Assembly: GCF_000253295.1 (NCBI RefSeq)
Contig: NC_015717.1
Coordinates: 930,001 to 994,000 of the forward strand
Source: Hyphomicrobium sp. MC1
GTDB lineage: Bacteria > Pseudomonadota > Alphaproteobacteria > Rhizobiales > Hyphomicrobiaceae
Length of the DNA stretch: 64,000 nt
Direction: 5' to 3'
Both the position numbers and the translations under genes were made by a program. This document shows positions 35,483-45,214 of this stretch, in pieces; the stretch's first letter is position 1, and every line of letters begins with the position of its first letter. The notes under the pieces are model-generated. The model saw nothing but the letters and a program-made list of their open reading frames with translations. It was not told where the DNA came from and did not search any database.

Positions 35483-36316
35483 ATGCGTCTTCTGTTTCTT
35501 GGAGATATCGTCGGCCGTGCGGGCCGCACGGTCGTATGCGATGCATTACCCGGGCTCATCCGGCGGTTCGGCCTGGATTTTGTCGTCATCAACGGTGAGA
35601 ATTCGGCCGGCGGTTTCGGTATTACGGAAGCGATTTTCAACGATCTGATCGACGCCGGCGCCGATTGCGTGACGCTCGGCAACCATGCGTTCGATCAGAA
35701 GGATACGCTCGTCTTCATCGAGCGACATGACCGGCTGATCCGGCCAATCAACTATCCCAAAGGTACGCCGGGAAGGGGCGCCACCCTGCTGCAGTCAAAG
35801 GGGGGTGCAGATGTGCTCGTCGTCAACGCTATGGGGCGCGTGTTCATGCCTGAAAACGACTGCCCCTTTCGCGCCGTCGATAATGAATTGGCGGCTTGTG
35901 CACTAAAGCGCGAAGCCGACGCCGTTATCATCGACTTCCACGCCGAGGCGACGAGCGAGAAGCAGGCGATGGGCTATTTCCTCGATGGGCGCGTCAGTCT
36001 CGTGGTCGGAACACATACTCATACGCCCACCGCGGACGGCCGCATTCTGCCGAGCGGAACGGCGTATCTTTCAGATGCAGGAATGTGTGGCGACTACAAC
36101 TCAGTGCTCGGCATGGATCCCGAGGAGCCGATCAATCGCTTTCTGACGCGGATCCCGCGGGGGCGTTACGAGCCGGCCGTCGGGCCGGGCTCGATTTCAG
36201 GGTTCGCGGTCGATACGGACGACACCACCGGCTTGGCCGTTCATGCCGCCCCGCTGCGGCTTGGTCCGCATCTCGAGCCGTCAACGCCTGCTTTCTGGAC
36301 GGAAACGGTCGCCTGA
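35483..36316 (+). CDS. ymdB: YmdB-type metallophosphoesterase (2',3'-cyclic nucleotide phosphodiesterase family)
   Basis: 277 residues, the TIGR00282 family. Dinuclear-metal fold with GDIVGRAGR, INGENSAGG, LGNHAFDQKD, IDFHAEATSEK and GTHTHTPTAD. The Bacillus YmdB hydrolyses 2',3'-cyclic nucleotides and affects biofilm development. ATG at 35483, 20 bases after the cyclo-ligase stop, so one operon with it. Confidence 0.93.
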   Translation: MRLLFLGDIVGRAGRTVVCDALPGLIRRFGLDFVVINGENSAGGFGITEAIFNDLIDAGADCVTLGNHAFDQKDTLVFIERHDRLIRPINYPKGTPGRGATLLQSKGGADVLVVNAMGRVFMPENDCPFRAVDNELAACALKREADAVIIDFHAEATSEKQAMGYFLDGRVSLVVGTHTHTPTADGRILPSGTAYLSDAGMCGDYNSVLGMDPEEPINRFLTRIPRGRYEPAVGPGSISGFAVDTDDTTGLAVHAAPLRLGPHLEPSTPAFWTETVA

Positions 36317-36409
36317 ACGAGGCTTTGAAGGGTCGCCCTTGACCCGCGCGCGGCCGTTGCGCAAAAGACGGGGCTTCTGCACAACTCCAAAAACGCAACG
36401 AGCACGAGC

Positions 36410-37159
36410 ATGGCCGGCCATTCGCAATTCAAGAACATCATGCACCGCAAGGGCAAGCAGGACGCGATGCGTTCGAAGCTCTTCGCGAAGCTCGCACGCG
36501 AGATCACGGTGGCCGCGAAGTCGGGCACACCCGATCCGGACATGAACCCCAGGCTGCGGCTGGCGATCCAGGAAGCCCGCGCCGAAAACATGCCGAAGGA
36601 CAACATCGAGCGCGCCATCAAGAAGGCGGCAGGCGGCGACCTCGCGAACTACGAAGCAGTTCGCTACGAAGGTTACGCGCCGGGCGGCGTGGCGGTGATC
36701 GTCGAAGCTTTGACCGACAACCGCAATCGCACGGGCGGCGTCGTCCGCAGCGTGTTCACGAAATACAACGGCAATCTCGGCGCGACGGGTGCAGTCAGCC
36801 ATATGTTCAATCATATCGGCGAGATCACCTACAAGCCGGGTGCCGGATCTGCGGACGCTGTGCTGGAAGCTGCGATCGAGGCGGGCGCCGACGATGTGCA
36901 GTCGGACGAGAATGGCCATCTGATCACGACGGCGTTCGAATCCCTCGGGACGGTCGCGGGCGAGCTTGAGAAAAAGCTCGGCGAAGCCCAGAGCGTCAAA
37001 GCTGTGTGGAAGCCGAACCTGTCAACGTCGGTCGATGAAGACAATGCGCAGACCATCATGAAGATGCTTGGCGCGCTCGAAGACGACGACGACGTACAGA
37101 ACGTCTACGCCAATTTCGAAATCTCCGACGAAGTGTTGAAGAAGCTGACGGCGGCCTGA
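36410..37159 (+). CDS. yebC: YebC/PmpR family transcriptional regulator
   Basis: 249 residues. [18 protein letters not shown] at the N-terminus and [18 protein letters not shown] are family signatures; three-domain DNA-binding regulator or translation-associated protein (TACO1 homologue). In many bacteria yebC is directly upstream of ruvC; here a membrane hydrolase gene and a small membrane protein gene intervene. Confidence 0.95.
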   Translation: MAGHSQFKNIMHRKGKQDAMRSKLFAKLAREITVAAKSGTPDPDMNPRLRLAIQEARAENMPKDNIERAIKKAAGGDLANYEAVRYEGYAPGGVAVIVEALTDNRNRTGGVVRSVFTKYNGNLGATGAVSHMFNHIGEITYKPGAGSADAVLEAAIEAGADDVQSDENGHLITTAFESLGTVAGELEKKLGEAQSVKAVWKPNLSTSVDEDNAQTIMKMLGALEDDDDVQNVYANFEISDEVLKKLTAA

Positions 37160-37172
37160 GGCTATAGGCCCG

Positions 37173-37192
37173 AGCGCCTCGGCCGAGGCGCT
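37173..37192. terminator. Palindromic hairpin between convergent genes
   Basis: 20-base perfect palindrome AGCGCCTCGG / CCGAGGCGCT, 14 bases after yebC and 15 bases before the end of the opposing gene. No T-tract, so the role as a terminator is uncertain. Confidence 0.4.
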
Positions 37193-37206
37193 TCGAGAAC
37201 TGAGAG

Positions 37207-37524
37207 CTATCCGGCAGTATAGAACACGCCAAATGTCATCGCGACCAGTCCGGCGATGACCATCAGGATGCCGACGATCCCGAAAAACTGAGCCATCGAG
37301 TTGCGGAAGCGGGTGCGGGCGCTACCTCCAGCCGAGGCTTTCGGCTGGCCTGGACCGGGAGCACCCGGCTTTTTGCGAAGTTTGTTAATTGCGGCTTCTG
37401 TCGTGGCGGCGGCGATCGCGGCGCGCGTATCATTCCGTTTGGCCCAGCGAAATAGCCAGAATCCGCCAAGGATCAGCAACAGACCTGCCACAATCCAGAG
37501 CGGATGAGCGAAGGTGACGTTCAT
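37207..37524 (-). CDS. Small two-pass membrane protein
   Basis: 105 residues, not recognised. Hydrophobic helices at about 8-26 and 80-103, with a basic, Pro/Gly/Ala-rich loop in the cytoplasm between. No catalytic motif. Start ATG at 37524 in a divergent region with the large hydrolase gene. Confidence 0.6.
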   Translation of the reverse strand: MNVTFAHPLWIVAGLLLILGGFWLFRWAKRNDTRAAIAAATTEAAINKLRKKPGAPGPGQPKASAGGSARTRFRNSMAQFFGIVGILMVIAGLVAMTFGVFYTAG

Positions 37525-37697
37525 TACGTCCTGAACCTCTATGGTGGCGGCGGACCGCCAAGTTATTTATTCATTCCGCAACACTAAAGTCGAAATCTTG
37601 CGTTCTTACGAGTTTGGTGCGGCAGCAAAGCCGGGGAAGCGTGCTTTGTTGTCAAAACGCACTATGATTAGGGCGTACACGGTGTACGGGAGTAGGC

Positions 37698-39800
37698 ATG
37701 GCGGCGGGCGGACCATCGGGGGGCAGAAGCCGGGTTCGTGTCGGACTGGTCGTTGTCCACGGTGTGGGCGAGACCGAGCCCGGCTATTGCGTCAATGCCG
37801 TTCTCGATACCCTGGCCACGACGCGGCCCGGATACAGCGTTTCGCCTGCCAACGAATACAATCGCATGACCGAGCCCGAGGTCGGCAATCCGCCGCCCGT
37901 GTTTCCGGTGATCCGCCGCGGCGCCGCGCATAACAGCGGCATCGAGATCGAAGCCGTCGAGCTGCACTGGGCGGACCTGACCGAAGGCCAGCCCGGGCGC
38001 GTGAATACGCTGCTGCAACTCTTTCGCGTCATCTTCGAATCCCATCACCTCGTCGATGCCATGCTCGACCGGACGCGGGATGTCACGTCGTGGATCCTGC
38101 GCAAGCTGCTCTGGATCGCGGGCTGGCTGATCCGCGGGCCGAGCGCGGCACTCACGATCGTGACCTCGGCGATCTGTGCGCTGTTCCTGTTCGAGCCCGT
38201 GTCGGTGACGACCGAAATGATGGACGTCCGCTCGCAGGTGCTCGTCATGACGGGCGCAATTTTTATTGCGTCGCTCTATGTTTTCTACCGGATCAGCCGG
38301 CAGCAGGATTACTCCTGGTACGACACCGTGTTCTGGCTGGTGGTGACGTCGCTCGCGGTGTTCGCGCTGACGTACTACAACGCGCTGCTCGTGCTTCTAC
38401 AATACATTCCCGAACTCGAGATCGGTCCGCAGCGGCTGTTGGCCCGCGGTGTTGCTGACTGCGTCGGCGGACCGACGAACGCGGCCTGCTATATCGACGG
38501 CCTTTACAAGATCATCATCTGGGGCTGGCGCTTCTGGGGCGGGATGATGGTGTTCGCGGCGGTGCTGCTCGGGTTCGCCTGGGTCCGCGCCCGGATCACG
38601 CGCGACCGTTCGCGGCTCGGGACGCTGTCGACGAGCATCGCCATCCTCATCATGCAGTTCATGCTGTGGACGACAGTGGTCGTCAGCGTGATCTATCCGG
38701 TGTTGAACCGGGCTGAGACGATCACGACGCTGCGGGAAGCGCGGCCCATTGTCCAGAAGGCCATCGCCGCGCATGAGATTCAACCCGACAGTCCGCTTGC
38801 AAAGCTTGTGCAGGTGCCGAACATCGAGCTCGACTGGATCGGTCGCTTCAAGTTCATTTATGCGGCAACCGCCGTCACCGTGCTGCTGATGATATTGGCC
38901 TCGATCCTGCTGATCGAAATCCGGCAATTCAAGGCGCGGCGCGGGCGTTCAGATCTCGAACAGACAGCGCGAAACATGCCACGGCTGTTGTTCAATCCGG
39001 CGCTGGTCGGGCTTTTGATTTTCGCGTTTCTCGTCGTCTTCGCGCTGGTTTTCGTGCAGCCCTATCTCGACAAGAACCAGATGTTCGTGACGCTGAGGGG
39101 CTATATCCTGCCGGTGGCGGCGGTGGTCGCTTTGGTGCTGCCGTTCTTCTTCGGACGGCGCGTCGCCAACGTCGCAAACTTCGCGCGCGATCTGATCGAC
39201 CATCACTATCAGCCGCGGCAGGAGACGGCCGCGTACTTCATCCCGTCGGTGTTTCGCATTCGCAACCGTCGGCTCCGGCGCGAGCGGATACAGTCGCGCC
39301 TCAACCTGGTGCTCGAACACTTCGTGCAGAACCAGGGCTATGACGGCGTGATCTTTCTGGCGCACAGCCAAGGGTCAGTGATCGTCTATGATTATCTGCG
39401 CGATAACGGGCCGAACTATACGCGCCTCGGCGATGCCGCCCCGGCGCTGCTGACGTTCGGATCGCCGCTCGGCAGCATCTATCAGAAATATTTCCACGAA
39501 TACGCGGCTGCGAAGCAGGTGCCGATTGGCATCGCGTCGAAGCTCAAGTGCTGGATCAATCTCTTCCGGGTGGACGATTACATCGGCGGTCGCATCCAAC
39601 CGCCGCCGGGACTGCGCGTCGACAACCACGTCATGGGCCTGGGTGGCCATACCGGTTACTGGACCGAGCCTGACGTGGCGGAAGCGCTCGATGCGATCCT
39701 GACGGGCAAGGTTGCGGACGCTACCAAGCCCCCGCCGTTGCCGCCGCCACCGATGACGCCTTCGGCGCCCTATGCGGTTCGTGCTATGCGAAGAGCATGA
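37698..39800 (+). CDS. Polytopic membrane protein with alpha/beta-hydrolase elements
   Basis: 700 residues. N-terminus has GLVVVHGVGETEPG, the beta-strand and oxyanion loop typical of alpha/beta hydrolases. Between residues ~130 and 510 there are about eight hydrophobic helices. A soluble C-terminal part holds the nucleophile elbow AHSQGS with Ser-557 and a predicted acid/His pair (candidate His in NHVMGLGGHTGY). The catalytic fold thus appears split by a large membrane insertion. Possible lipase or esterase at the cytoplasmic face; substrate unknown. Its stop TGA overlaps the ruvC ATG by ATGA, so it is translationally coupled to ruvC. Confidence 0.78.
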   Translation: MAAGGPSGGRSRVRVGLVVVHGVGETEPGYCVNAVLDTLATTRPGYSVSPANEYNRMTEPEVGNPPPVFPVIRRGAAHNSGIEIEAVELHWADLTEGQPGRVNTLLQLFRVIFESHHLVDAMLDRTRDVTSWILRKLLWIAGWLIRGPSAALTIVTSAICALFLFEPVSVTTEMMDVRSQVLVMTGAIFIASLYVFYRISRQQDYSWYDTVFWLVVTSLAVFALTYYNALLVLLQYIPELEIGPQRLLARGVADCVGGPTNAACYIDGLYKIIIWGWRFWGGMMVFAAVLLGFAWVRARITRDRSRLGTLSTSIAILIMQFMLWTTVVVSVIYPVLNRAETITTLREARPIVQKAIAAHEIQPDSPLAKLVQVPNIELDWIGRFKFIYAATAVTVLLMILASILLIEIRQFKARRGRSDLEQTARNMPRLLFNPALVGLLIFAFLVVFALVFVQPYLDKNQMFVTLRGYILPVAAVVALVLPFFFGRRVANVANFARDLIDHHYQPRQETAAYFIPSVFRIRNRRLRRERIQSRLNLVLEHFVQNQGYDGVIFLAHSQGSVIVYDYLRDNGPNYTRLGDAAPALLTFGSPLGSIYQKYFHEYAAAKQVPIGIASKLKCWINLFRVDDYIGGRIQPPPGLRVDNHVMGLGGHTGYWTEPDVAEALDAILTGKVADATKPPPLPPPPMTPSAPYAVRAMRRA

Positions 39801-40324
39801 GGGAACGAACGATTCGCATTATCGGCTTCGATCCGGGGTTGCGCCGGACCGGGTGGGGGGTCATCGACAGCGATGGCGTCCGGCTCGTCTATGTGGCGTC
39901 CGGCGTGATTACGCCGCCCAAGGACGACGATCTTGCCTATCGGCTTTCGGCGTTGTTCGACGAGGTGACGAGCGTTATTCAGAGCTTCAGTCCGTCTGAG
40001 GCCGCCGTCGAAGAGACGTTCGTCAACGAGAACCCGCGCTCGACGCTGAAGCTCGGTCAGGCGCGCGGAGCGGTGCTGTTGGCGCCCGCACGCCTCGGGC
40101 TGCGCGTCGCGGAATACACGCCGAACCTCATCAAGAAATCGGTGACCGGCGCAGGTCACGCAGAAAAACATCAGATCCAGGCGATGATCTCGTTCCTGCT
40201 GCCGAAGGCGACGTTTGGATGTGCGGACGAGGCGGACGCGTTGGCGATCGCTATCACGCATGCGCATCATCGCGTCAGTCGCCAGCGGGCGGCGGCGTTT
40301 GCGGCCAAGGTCGCGGGAACATGA
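39797..40324 (+). CDS. ruvC: Holliday junction resolvase RuvC
   Basis: 175 residues. Endonuclease that cuts Holliday junctions in concert with RuvAB. Acidic catalytic residues: Asp-12 in FDPGLRRTGW, Glu-72 in AVEETFVNENP, Asp-144/147 in GCADEADALA. Begins with ATG overlapping the upstream stop. Confidence 0.97.
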   Translation: MRERTIRIIGFDPGLRRTGWGVIDSDGVRLVYVASGVITPPKDDDLAYRLSALFDEVTSVIQSFSPSEAAVEETFVNENPRSTLKLGQARGAVLLAPARLGLRVAEYTPNLIKKSVTGAGHAEKHQIQAMISFLLPKATFGCADEADALAIAITHAHHRVSRQRAAAFAAKVAGT

Positions 40325-40337
40325 TCGGCAAGTTCAT

Positions 40338-40967
40338 ATGATCGGGAAGCTCAAGGGCAAGGTCGATGCGATCGGCGAAAGCCACCTCGTGATCGATGTC
40401 AACGGCGTCGGCTACGAAGTGCAGGCCTCGACGAAGACGCTGCGCAATCTGAAGGTCGGCGACGACGTGGCGCTGACGATCGATACGCACGTGCGCGAGG
40501 ATGCGATCCGGCTGTTCGGATTTCAGAGCGAGTTCGAGCGGAGCTGGTTTCGTACCCTGCAGACGATCCAAGGCGTCGGCGCCAAGGTTGCTTTGAGCGT
40601 GCTTGGCGTGATGGCGCCGCAGGATCTCGCCAACGCCGTGGCGTTCGGCAACTGGGCGGCGGTGGAAGAAGCACCGGGCGTCGGCAAGAAACTCGCGCAA
40701 CGCATCGTTCTCGAATTGAAGGACAAGGCGCCGGCGCTTTCGCTCGGCGGGCATAACATTCCGGCGGGTGGTGCGGGTATGGCTGCTCCTGGGCCCAGCA
40801 TGCCGCCATCGAGCCTGGCGTTCGCCGAAGCGCTCTCGGCGCTGACGAATCTCGGCTACAACCCGGCGCAGGCCAATGCTGCCGTTGCGGTCGCGTCGCA
40901 GGAATTGGGAGATGCTGCCGACACTGCTGCCCTTATCAAGCGCAGCCTCAAAGAGTTGGCGCGCTAG
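40338..40967 (+). CDS. ruvA: Holliday junction branch migration protein RuvA
   Basis: 209 residues. Tetrameric DNA-binding protein; domain I (MIGKLKGKVDAIGE), helix-hairpin-helix motifs near IQGVGAKVAL and EAPGVGKKLAQRIV, and a C-terminal RuvB-binding domain. The 17 bases before the ATG contain a short six-codon ORF (MIGKFI) that looks like a duplicate of its own beginning. Confidence 0.96.
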   Translation: MIGKLKGKVDAIGESHLVIDVNGVGYEVQASTKTLRNLKVGDDVALTIDTHVREDAIRLFGFQSEFERSWFRTLQTIQGVGAKVALSVLGVMAPQDLANAVAFGNWAAVEEAPGVGKKLAQRIVLELKDKAPALSLGGHNIPAGGAGMAAPGPSMPPSSLAFAEALSALTNLGYNPAQANAAVAVASQELGDAADTAALIKRSLKELAR

Positions 40968-41012
40968 GCCGTCCGTCATAATTTTCGCCGCAACCGGAAA
41001 GCAGTCTCGCGC

Positions 41013-41438
41013 ATGGAGAAGAACAAGATCAGCAACACCATGCGCACGCTCTGGATGGTTTTGATTACGTCGCTGGCGGCGCCATTCTTTGCCGGATTGA
41101 TCTTTGTCGGACTGCAATTCCTTGCTCCGGCGACGAATTTTCTACTGCCGCCGCACGGTGGCGAAGCGATTGGCGAAGTCGCAGTGGATGCGTTCGTCTG
41201 GAGCGCATTGCCGGCGACCGTCGCGGCGCTGGGATTGACGCCGTTCGTCCTGCAAAACGGCACGTACCCGTGGTTGTATGCGGCCGTGGCCGGTGTGTTG
41301 GGGTTCATGGCGGGCGTGATCATTTTTCCGTTTCACGCCGGACCGGCGATGCCGTTTCTGGCATTTCTGGCGGGTTTGCTGGCCATCGGCATGCGGGCGC
41401 TGCTGATCGCGGGCGGCATTCTGCGCGAAGAGGCGTGA
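41013..41438 (+). CDS. Hypothetical four-helix membrane protein within the ruv cluster
   Basis: 141 residues. About four hydrophobic segments (residues 12-38, 57-77, 85-105, 112-135). No family recognised. Sits between ruvA and ruvB in the same direction (46-base and 81-base gaps) and is probably in the same operon. A direct role in recombination is not implied by sequence. Confidence 0.65.
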   Translation: MEKNKISNTMRTLWMVLITSLAAPFFAGLIFVGLQFLAPATNFLLPPHGGEAIGEVAVDAFVWSALPATVAALGLTPFVLQNGTYPWLYAAVAGVLGFMAGVIIFPFHAGPAMPFLAFLAGLLAIGMRALLIAGGILREEA

Positions 41439-41518
41439 AGTCGGGCTTTGCACCGCGTTTCCAACGGCCCCTGGCGCGCCGACTTGACGGCGCTGGCGAA
41501 TAGCCTCACGAACAAACC

Positions 41519-42565
41519 ATGACCGACAGGCTTGTCAGCAGCGCGCGTAAGGACGCGGATGCCTTCGAGGCGACGATCCGCCCGCAGTCGCTCGACGATT
41601 TTGTCGGGCAGGAGCAGGCGCGCGCAAATTTGAGGGTTTTCATCTCAGCGGCGCGCGGGCGCGGGGATGCGCTCGACCATGTGCTGTTCGCCGGGCCTCC
41701 GGGGCTCGGCAAGACGACGCTGGCGCAGATTCTGTCGAAGGAACTCGGCGTCGGGTTTCGAGCGACCTCAGGGCCGGTGATTTCCAAGGCTGGCGATCTC
41801 GCGGCGCTCCTGACGAACCTCGAAGAGCGCGATGTGCTCTTCATCGACGAAATTCATCGGCTCAATCCGGCGGTCGAAGAAATTCTCTATCCAGCGATGG
41901 AGGATTTCCAACTCGATCTGATGATCGGCGAGGGGCCCGCGGCGCGGTCGGTTCGCATCGATCTGCCGAAATTCACGCTGGTCGGCGCGACAACGCGCGC
42001 GGGACTGCTGACCAATCCGCTGCGCGACCGGTTCGGCATTCCGGTGCGGCTCAACTTCTATACGGTTGCCGAGCTTGAGCAGGTGGTCGGGCGCGGGGCA
42101 CGCGTGCTCGGAGCTGCGATGTCGCCGGACGGAGCACGCGAGATCGCCAAACGTTCGCGTGGGACGCCGCGCATCGCAGGGCGGCTGCTTCGCCGCGTCC
42201 GGGATTTTGCGGCCGTCGAGGGTGCCGTCGTCATCAACGCCGAGGTCGCCGACCGGGCGTTGACGATGTTGGAAGTCGATGGCGAGGGACTCGATGCGCT
42301 CGATCATCGCTATCTGGGCTGCATCCTCAAACATTACGAAGGCGGCCCAGTCGGCATCGAGACGCTGGCGGCGGCGCTGTCGGAACCCCGTGACGCGCTC
42401 GAAGAGATCGTCGAGCCGTATCTTTTACAGCAGGGCTTCATCGGGCGTACGCCGCGCGGACGGGTTCTGACCCTCAAAAGCTACAGGCATCTGGGCGTAA
42501 ACAGCCCGGCGAAAGGGGCTTCGCCGGAGCTTCCGATCTTCGAGGACGGCGAAGGCGAGGCGTAA
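41519..42565 (+). CDS. ruvB: Holliday junction branch migration helicase RuvB
   Basis: 348 residues. AAA+ hexameric motor. Walker [10 protein letters not shown], Walker B LFIDEIHR, sensor motifs GATTRAG and [13 protein letters not shown], and a C-terminal winged helix with RTPRGR. Starts ATG at 41519. Confidence 0.97.
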   Translation: MTDRLVSSARKDADAFEATIRPQSLDDFVGQEQARANLRVFISAARGRGDALDHVLFAGPPGLGKTTLAQILSKELGVGFRATSGPVISKAGDLAALLTNLEERDVLFIDEIHRLNPAVEEILYPAMEDFQLDLMIGEGPAARSVRIDLPKFTLVGATTRAGLLTNPLRDRFGIPVRLNFYTVAELEQVVGRGARVLGAAMSPDGAREIAKRSRGTPRIAGRLLRRVRDFAAVEGAVVINAEVADRALTMLEVDGEGLDALDHRYLGCILKHYEGGPVGIETLAAALSEPRDALEEIVEPYLLQQGFIGRTPRGRVLTLKSYRHLGVNSPAKGASPELPIFEDGEGEA

Positions 42566-42670
42566 CGCCGCTCCTCAACCAAAACTTAAAAAAGTTCATG
42601 GTTTGAACAGCATTTGCCGTCGAATGTCGGTGCTCGGCTTTCAAATCTGAAGACTTAAGAGGGATTTGCA

Positions 42671-43621
42671 GTGATTAGCCGCCGCGATCTGCTGAAGATG
42701 ACGGGCGTCGCAGGCGTCGGCTCGACGGCGCTCAGTGGTTATGCCGTCGCCGAAGCCTTCCGCGAGCATGTCACGACCTACGCATTTACGCCGCCGAACT
42801 GGACGCCGGGACTGACGTTGCGTCTGGCGGTTCTGGCCGATCTGCATGTCTGCGATCCGTGGATGTCGACCGAGCGGCTCGAACGCATCGTGGCGCAGAC
42901 AAATGCGCTTAATCCGGACGCCATCCTGATGCTCGGCGATTTTGTCGTCGGCTTGCAACTCGGCAGCTACTCAGGCGCGGTCAGCAACGAAGCGTGGGCT
43001 TCTGAGCTGGCGAAGTTGAAGGCGCCTTATGGCGTGCATGCGATTCTCGGCAATCACGATTGGTGGCAGTCGGCAGAGGTTCAAAAACGCCGCGCAGGTC
43101 CGACGCCGGCGGGACTGGCGCTGAAAGCCGTCGGTATTCCGGTTTACGAAAACACTGCCATTCGGCTGGAGAAAGACGGGCATCCGTTCTGGATTGCGGG
43201 GCTCGGCGATCAGTGGGCTTTCAAACCGCCCAAAGTTGAAAGCGACGAGGTGGTGCCGAGCCGGGATAGCGGATTGAGCTATGCGGGCGTCGATGATCTT
43301 CCGGCGACCATGCGCGCAATCAAGGACGATGCGCCGGTCATTCTGATGGTGCATGAACCCGATATCTTTCCAGACGTTTCAAAGCGCGTGTCGCTGACAT
43401 TTGCCGGCCACACGCATGGCGGTCAGGTGCGCATTTTAGGATATGCGCCGGTCGTTCCGTCGATCTATGGGTCGCGCTATGTCTACGGGCATATCGTTGA
43501 GGATGGGCGGCATCTCATCGTTTCGGGCGGCCTCGGTTGCTCGTCGCTGCCGATCCGGATCGGATCTCCGCCGGAAATCGTGGTCGCAGACCTCGGCGGG
43601 GCAAACGGAGGCGAAGTTTGA
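42671..43621 (+). CDS. Tat-exported metallophosphoesterase
   Basis: 316 residues. Twin-arginine signal SRRDLLKM followed by a hydrophobic stretch. Calcineurin-like phosphoesterase motifs: DLHVCD, LGDFVVG, GNHDWW, HEPDIF, GHTHGGQV. Resembles YkuE/YaeI-type phosphodiesterases active on lipids. Starts with GTG at 42671 behind AGAGGG. The following ybgC overlaps by a TTGA. Confidence 0.9.
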   Translation: MISRRDLLKMTGVAGVGSTALSGYAVAEAFREHVTTYAFTPPNWTPGLTLRLAVLADLHVCDPWMSTERLERIVAQTNALNPDAILMLGDFVVGLQLGSYSGAVSNEAWASELAKLKAPYGVHAILGNHDWWQSAEVQKRRAGPTPAGLALKAVGIPVYENTAIRLEKDGHPFWIAGLGDQWAFKPPKVESDEVVPSRDSGLSYAGVDDLPATMRAIKDDAPVILMVHEPDIFPDVSKRVSLTFAGHTHGGQVRILGYAPVVPSIYGSRYVYGHIVEDGRHLIVSGGLGCSSLPIRIGSPPEIVVADLGGANGGEV

Positions 43622-44109
43622 GCGTCGAGCAATGGCCGGATATCGCGGGCCGCATCATCAATGATGCGAACGGCCAGCGGCACATTCTACCGGTCCGGGT
43701 TTATTTCGAGGACACTGACGCAGGCGGCGTCGTCTATCACGCATCGTTCGTGCGCTATGCCGAACGTGGACGCACGGATTTTCTGCGGTTGCTTGGCACC
43801 GACGCGCGCCGCTTAATCGACGGCTCCGACAGTGGCGAGCCGGCGGCGTTCGTCGTGAGGCGGATGACGTTCGACTACGCGCGCCCTGGACGGATGGACG
43901 ATCTCCTGGAGGTCGAGACCCGCGTGAAAGAGCTGGGTGGGGCAAGCGTCACGCTTGAGCAGACGATCAGCCGCGACGGCGTGCGTCTCGTGTCCGCGGA
44001 CGTCATCGTGGTGCTCGTTGCGATTTCGGGGAAACCGCTGCGTCTCAGCGGAGCTGTGCGGGAAGCTTTTGCCGCCTACGCGGAAGGCGCGAAAAGCTCG
44101 GCATCCTAA
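43618..44109 (+). CDS. ybgC: Tol-Pal system acyl-CoA thioesterase YbgC
   Basis: 163 residues. Hot-dog fold; catalytic Asp in FEDTDAGGVVYHASFVRY and the LLGTDARRL segment. Cytoplasmic; first gene of the Tol-Pal cluster. The start is TTG at 43618, chosen for GGAGG six bases upstream and overlap with the preceding stop (TTGA); a GTG at 43624 is the alternative. Confidence 0.88.
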   Translation: MSVEQWPDIAGRIINDANGQRHILPVRVYFEDTDAGGVVYHASFVRYAERGRTDFLRLLGTDARRLIDGSDSGEPAAFVVRRMTFDYARPGRMDDLLEVETRVKELGGASVTLEQTISRDGVRLVSADVIVVLVAISGKPLRLSGAVREAFAAYAEGAKSSAS

Positions 44110-44494
44110 GGGCCTGCATCTGGGATAGGCAGACGTCGGCCGATTGCTGTCAGACACGGATTGAGCACCTTGAGTGGCTTATCTTGGCTCCGCCTGAGGC
44201 CAACGGCCGCAATTTTCGTGGATAAACGGGCGGATGCGGCGATGTCATGGGCTGTAGTAAGCCCTCGTTTGGTCATATTGGGCGGCAAAAGCTCTCCGCT
44301 CCAAATGCGCATGGGGCGGGGGCGCTTGCTGCCGGGGTGGACGTCATTAGGCCGTCATACGCTTTCTTCAACGGGCCGATGCTCGGCGCGTCTCATATCA
44401 TTGGGTTCGCCTTGAGCGTGTCCCGGTGCTACCGGAATTCCACGGCTCGTGCGATTGCGCACGGGTATCGCAGTTCTACGACATGGATGGTGAA
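44110..44494. other. Intergenic region before tolQ
   Basis: 385 bases between ybgC and tolQ, where most genomes have only a few bases. Several short open frames occur, for example 44247-44498, but none has a ribosome-binding site or a family-like sequence. It probably holds the tol operon promoter. No repeats or RNA structure identified. Confidence 0.5.
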
Positions 44495-45211
44495 ATGAAT
44501 CCCGCGGATGTCGCCCAAAGCGCCGTTGCACCGGTCTCAGCGGGTGGTTTTTCCTTTCTCGAACTTTTTCTGCACGCAAGCATCGTGGTGCAGCTCATCA
44601 TGGGCGGGCTGGGGCTCGCCTCTATCTGGTCTTGGGCGATCATTTTCGAAAAGCTTCTGGCGTTCCGCAAAGCGCGCGTCGAAAGCGATCGTTTCGAGCA
44701 GCTTTTCTGGTCTGGCCAGTCGCTCGACGAGCTCTACACCAATCTGTCGCGTGGGCGGACGATCACGATGGCGGCTCTGTTCGTGGCGGCCATGCGGGAG
44801 TGGAAGCGCTCCGTCGAAGGCAACATTCGCGCACTCGGCGGCATTCAGCTTCGCGTCGAGAAGGTGATGGACGTTACGATCAGCCGTGAGATGGAACGGC
44901 TCGATCGACGCCTGCTTTTCCTTGCGACGGTCGGCTCGACGGCGCCGTTCGTGGGTCTGTTCGGCACGGTCTGGGGCATCATGACGAGCTTCCAGTCGAT
45001 CGCGGTTTCCAAGAATACGTCGCTGTCGGTTGTGGCGCCGGGTATCGCGGAAGCGCTTTTTGCAACCGCCCTCGGCCTGATGGCCGCTATTCCTGCCGTT
45101 ATTTTCTACAACAAGTTCTCGGCGGATTCGGCTGCGATCTCGCAGCGTCTCTATGCATTTTCGGATGAATTTGCAGCGATCGTATCGCGGCAGATCGACG
45201 TGAGGGCTTAG
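44495..45211 (+). CDS. tolQ: Tol-Pal proton channel subunit TolQ
   Basis: 238 residues. Three membrane helices: near residues 17-42, 138-162 and 172-196. Contains the TolQ/ExbB signatures GTVWGIMTSF and GIAEALFATALGLMAAIPAV. Uses the proton motive force with TolR to energise TolA during constriction. The ATG at 44495 follows a GGTGA. Confidence 0.94.
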   Translation: MNPADVAQSAVAPVSAGGFSFLELFLHASIVVQLIMGGLGLASIWSWAIIFEKLLAFRKARVESDRFEQLFWSGQSLDELYTNLSRGRTITMAALFVAAMREWKRSVEGNIRALGGIQLRVEKVMDVTISREMERLDRRLLFLATVGSTAPFVGLFGTVWGIMTSFQSIAVSKNTSLSVVAPGIAEALFATALGLMAAIPAVIFYNKFSADSAAISQRLYAFSDEFAAIVSRQIDVRA

Positions 45212-45214
45212 CCG

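Noticed and set aside
44247..44498. Possible small gene before tolQ
   Set aside because: No ribosome-binding site, random composition, overlaps the tolQ start.
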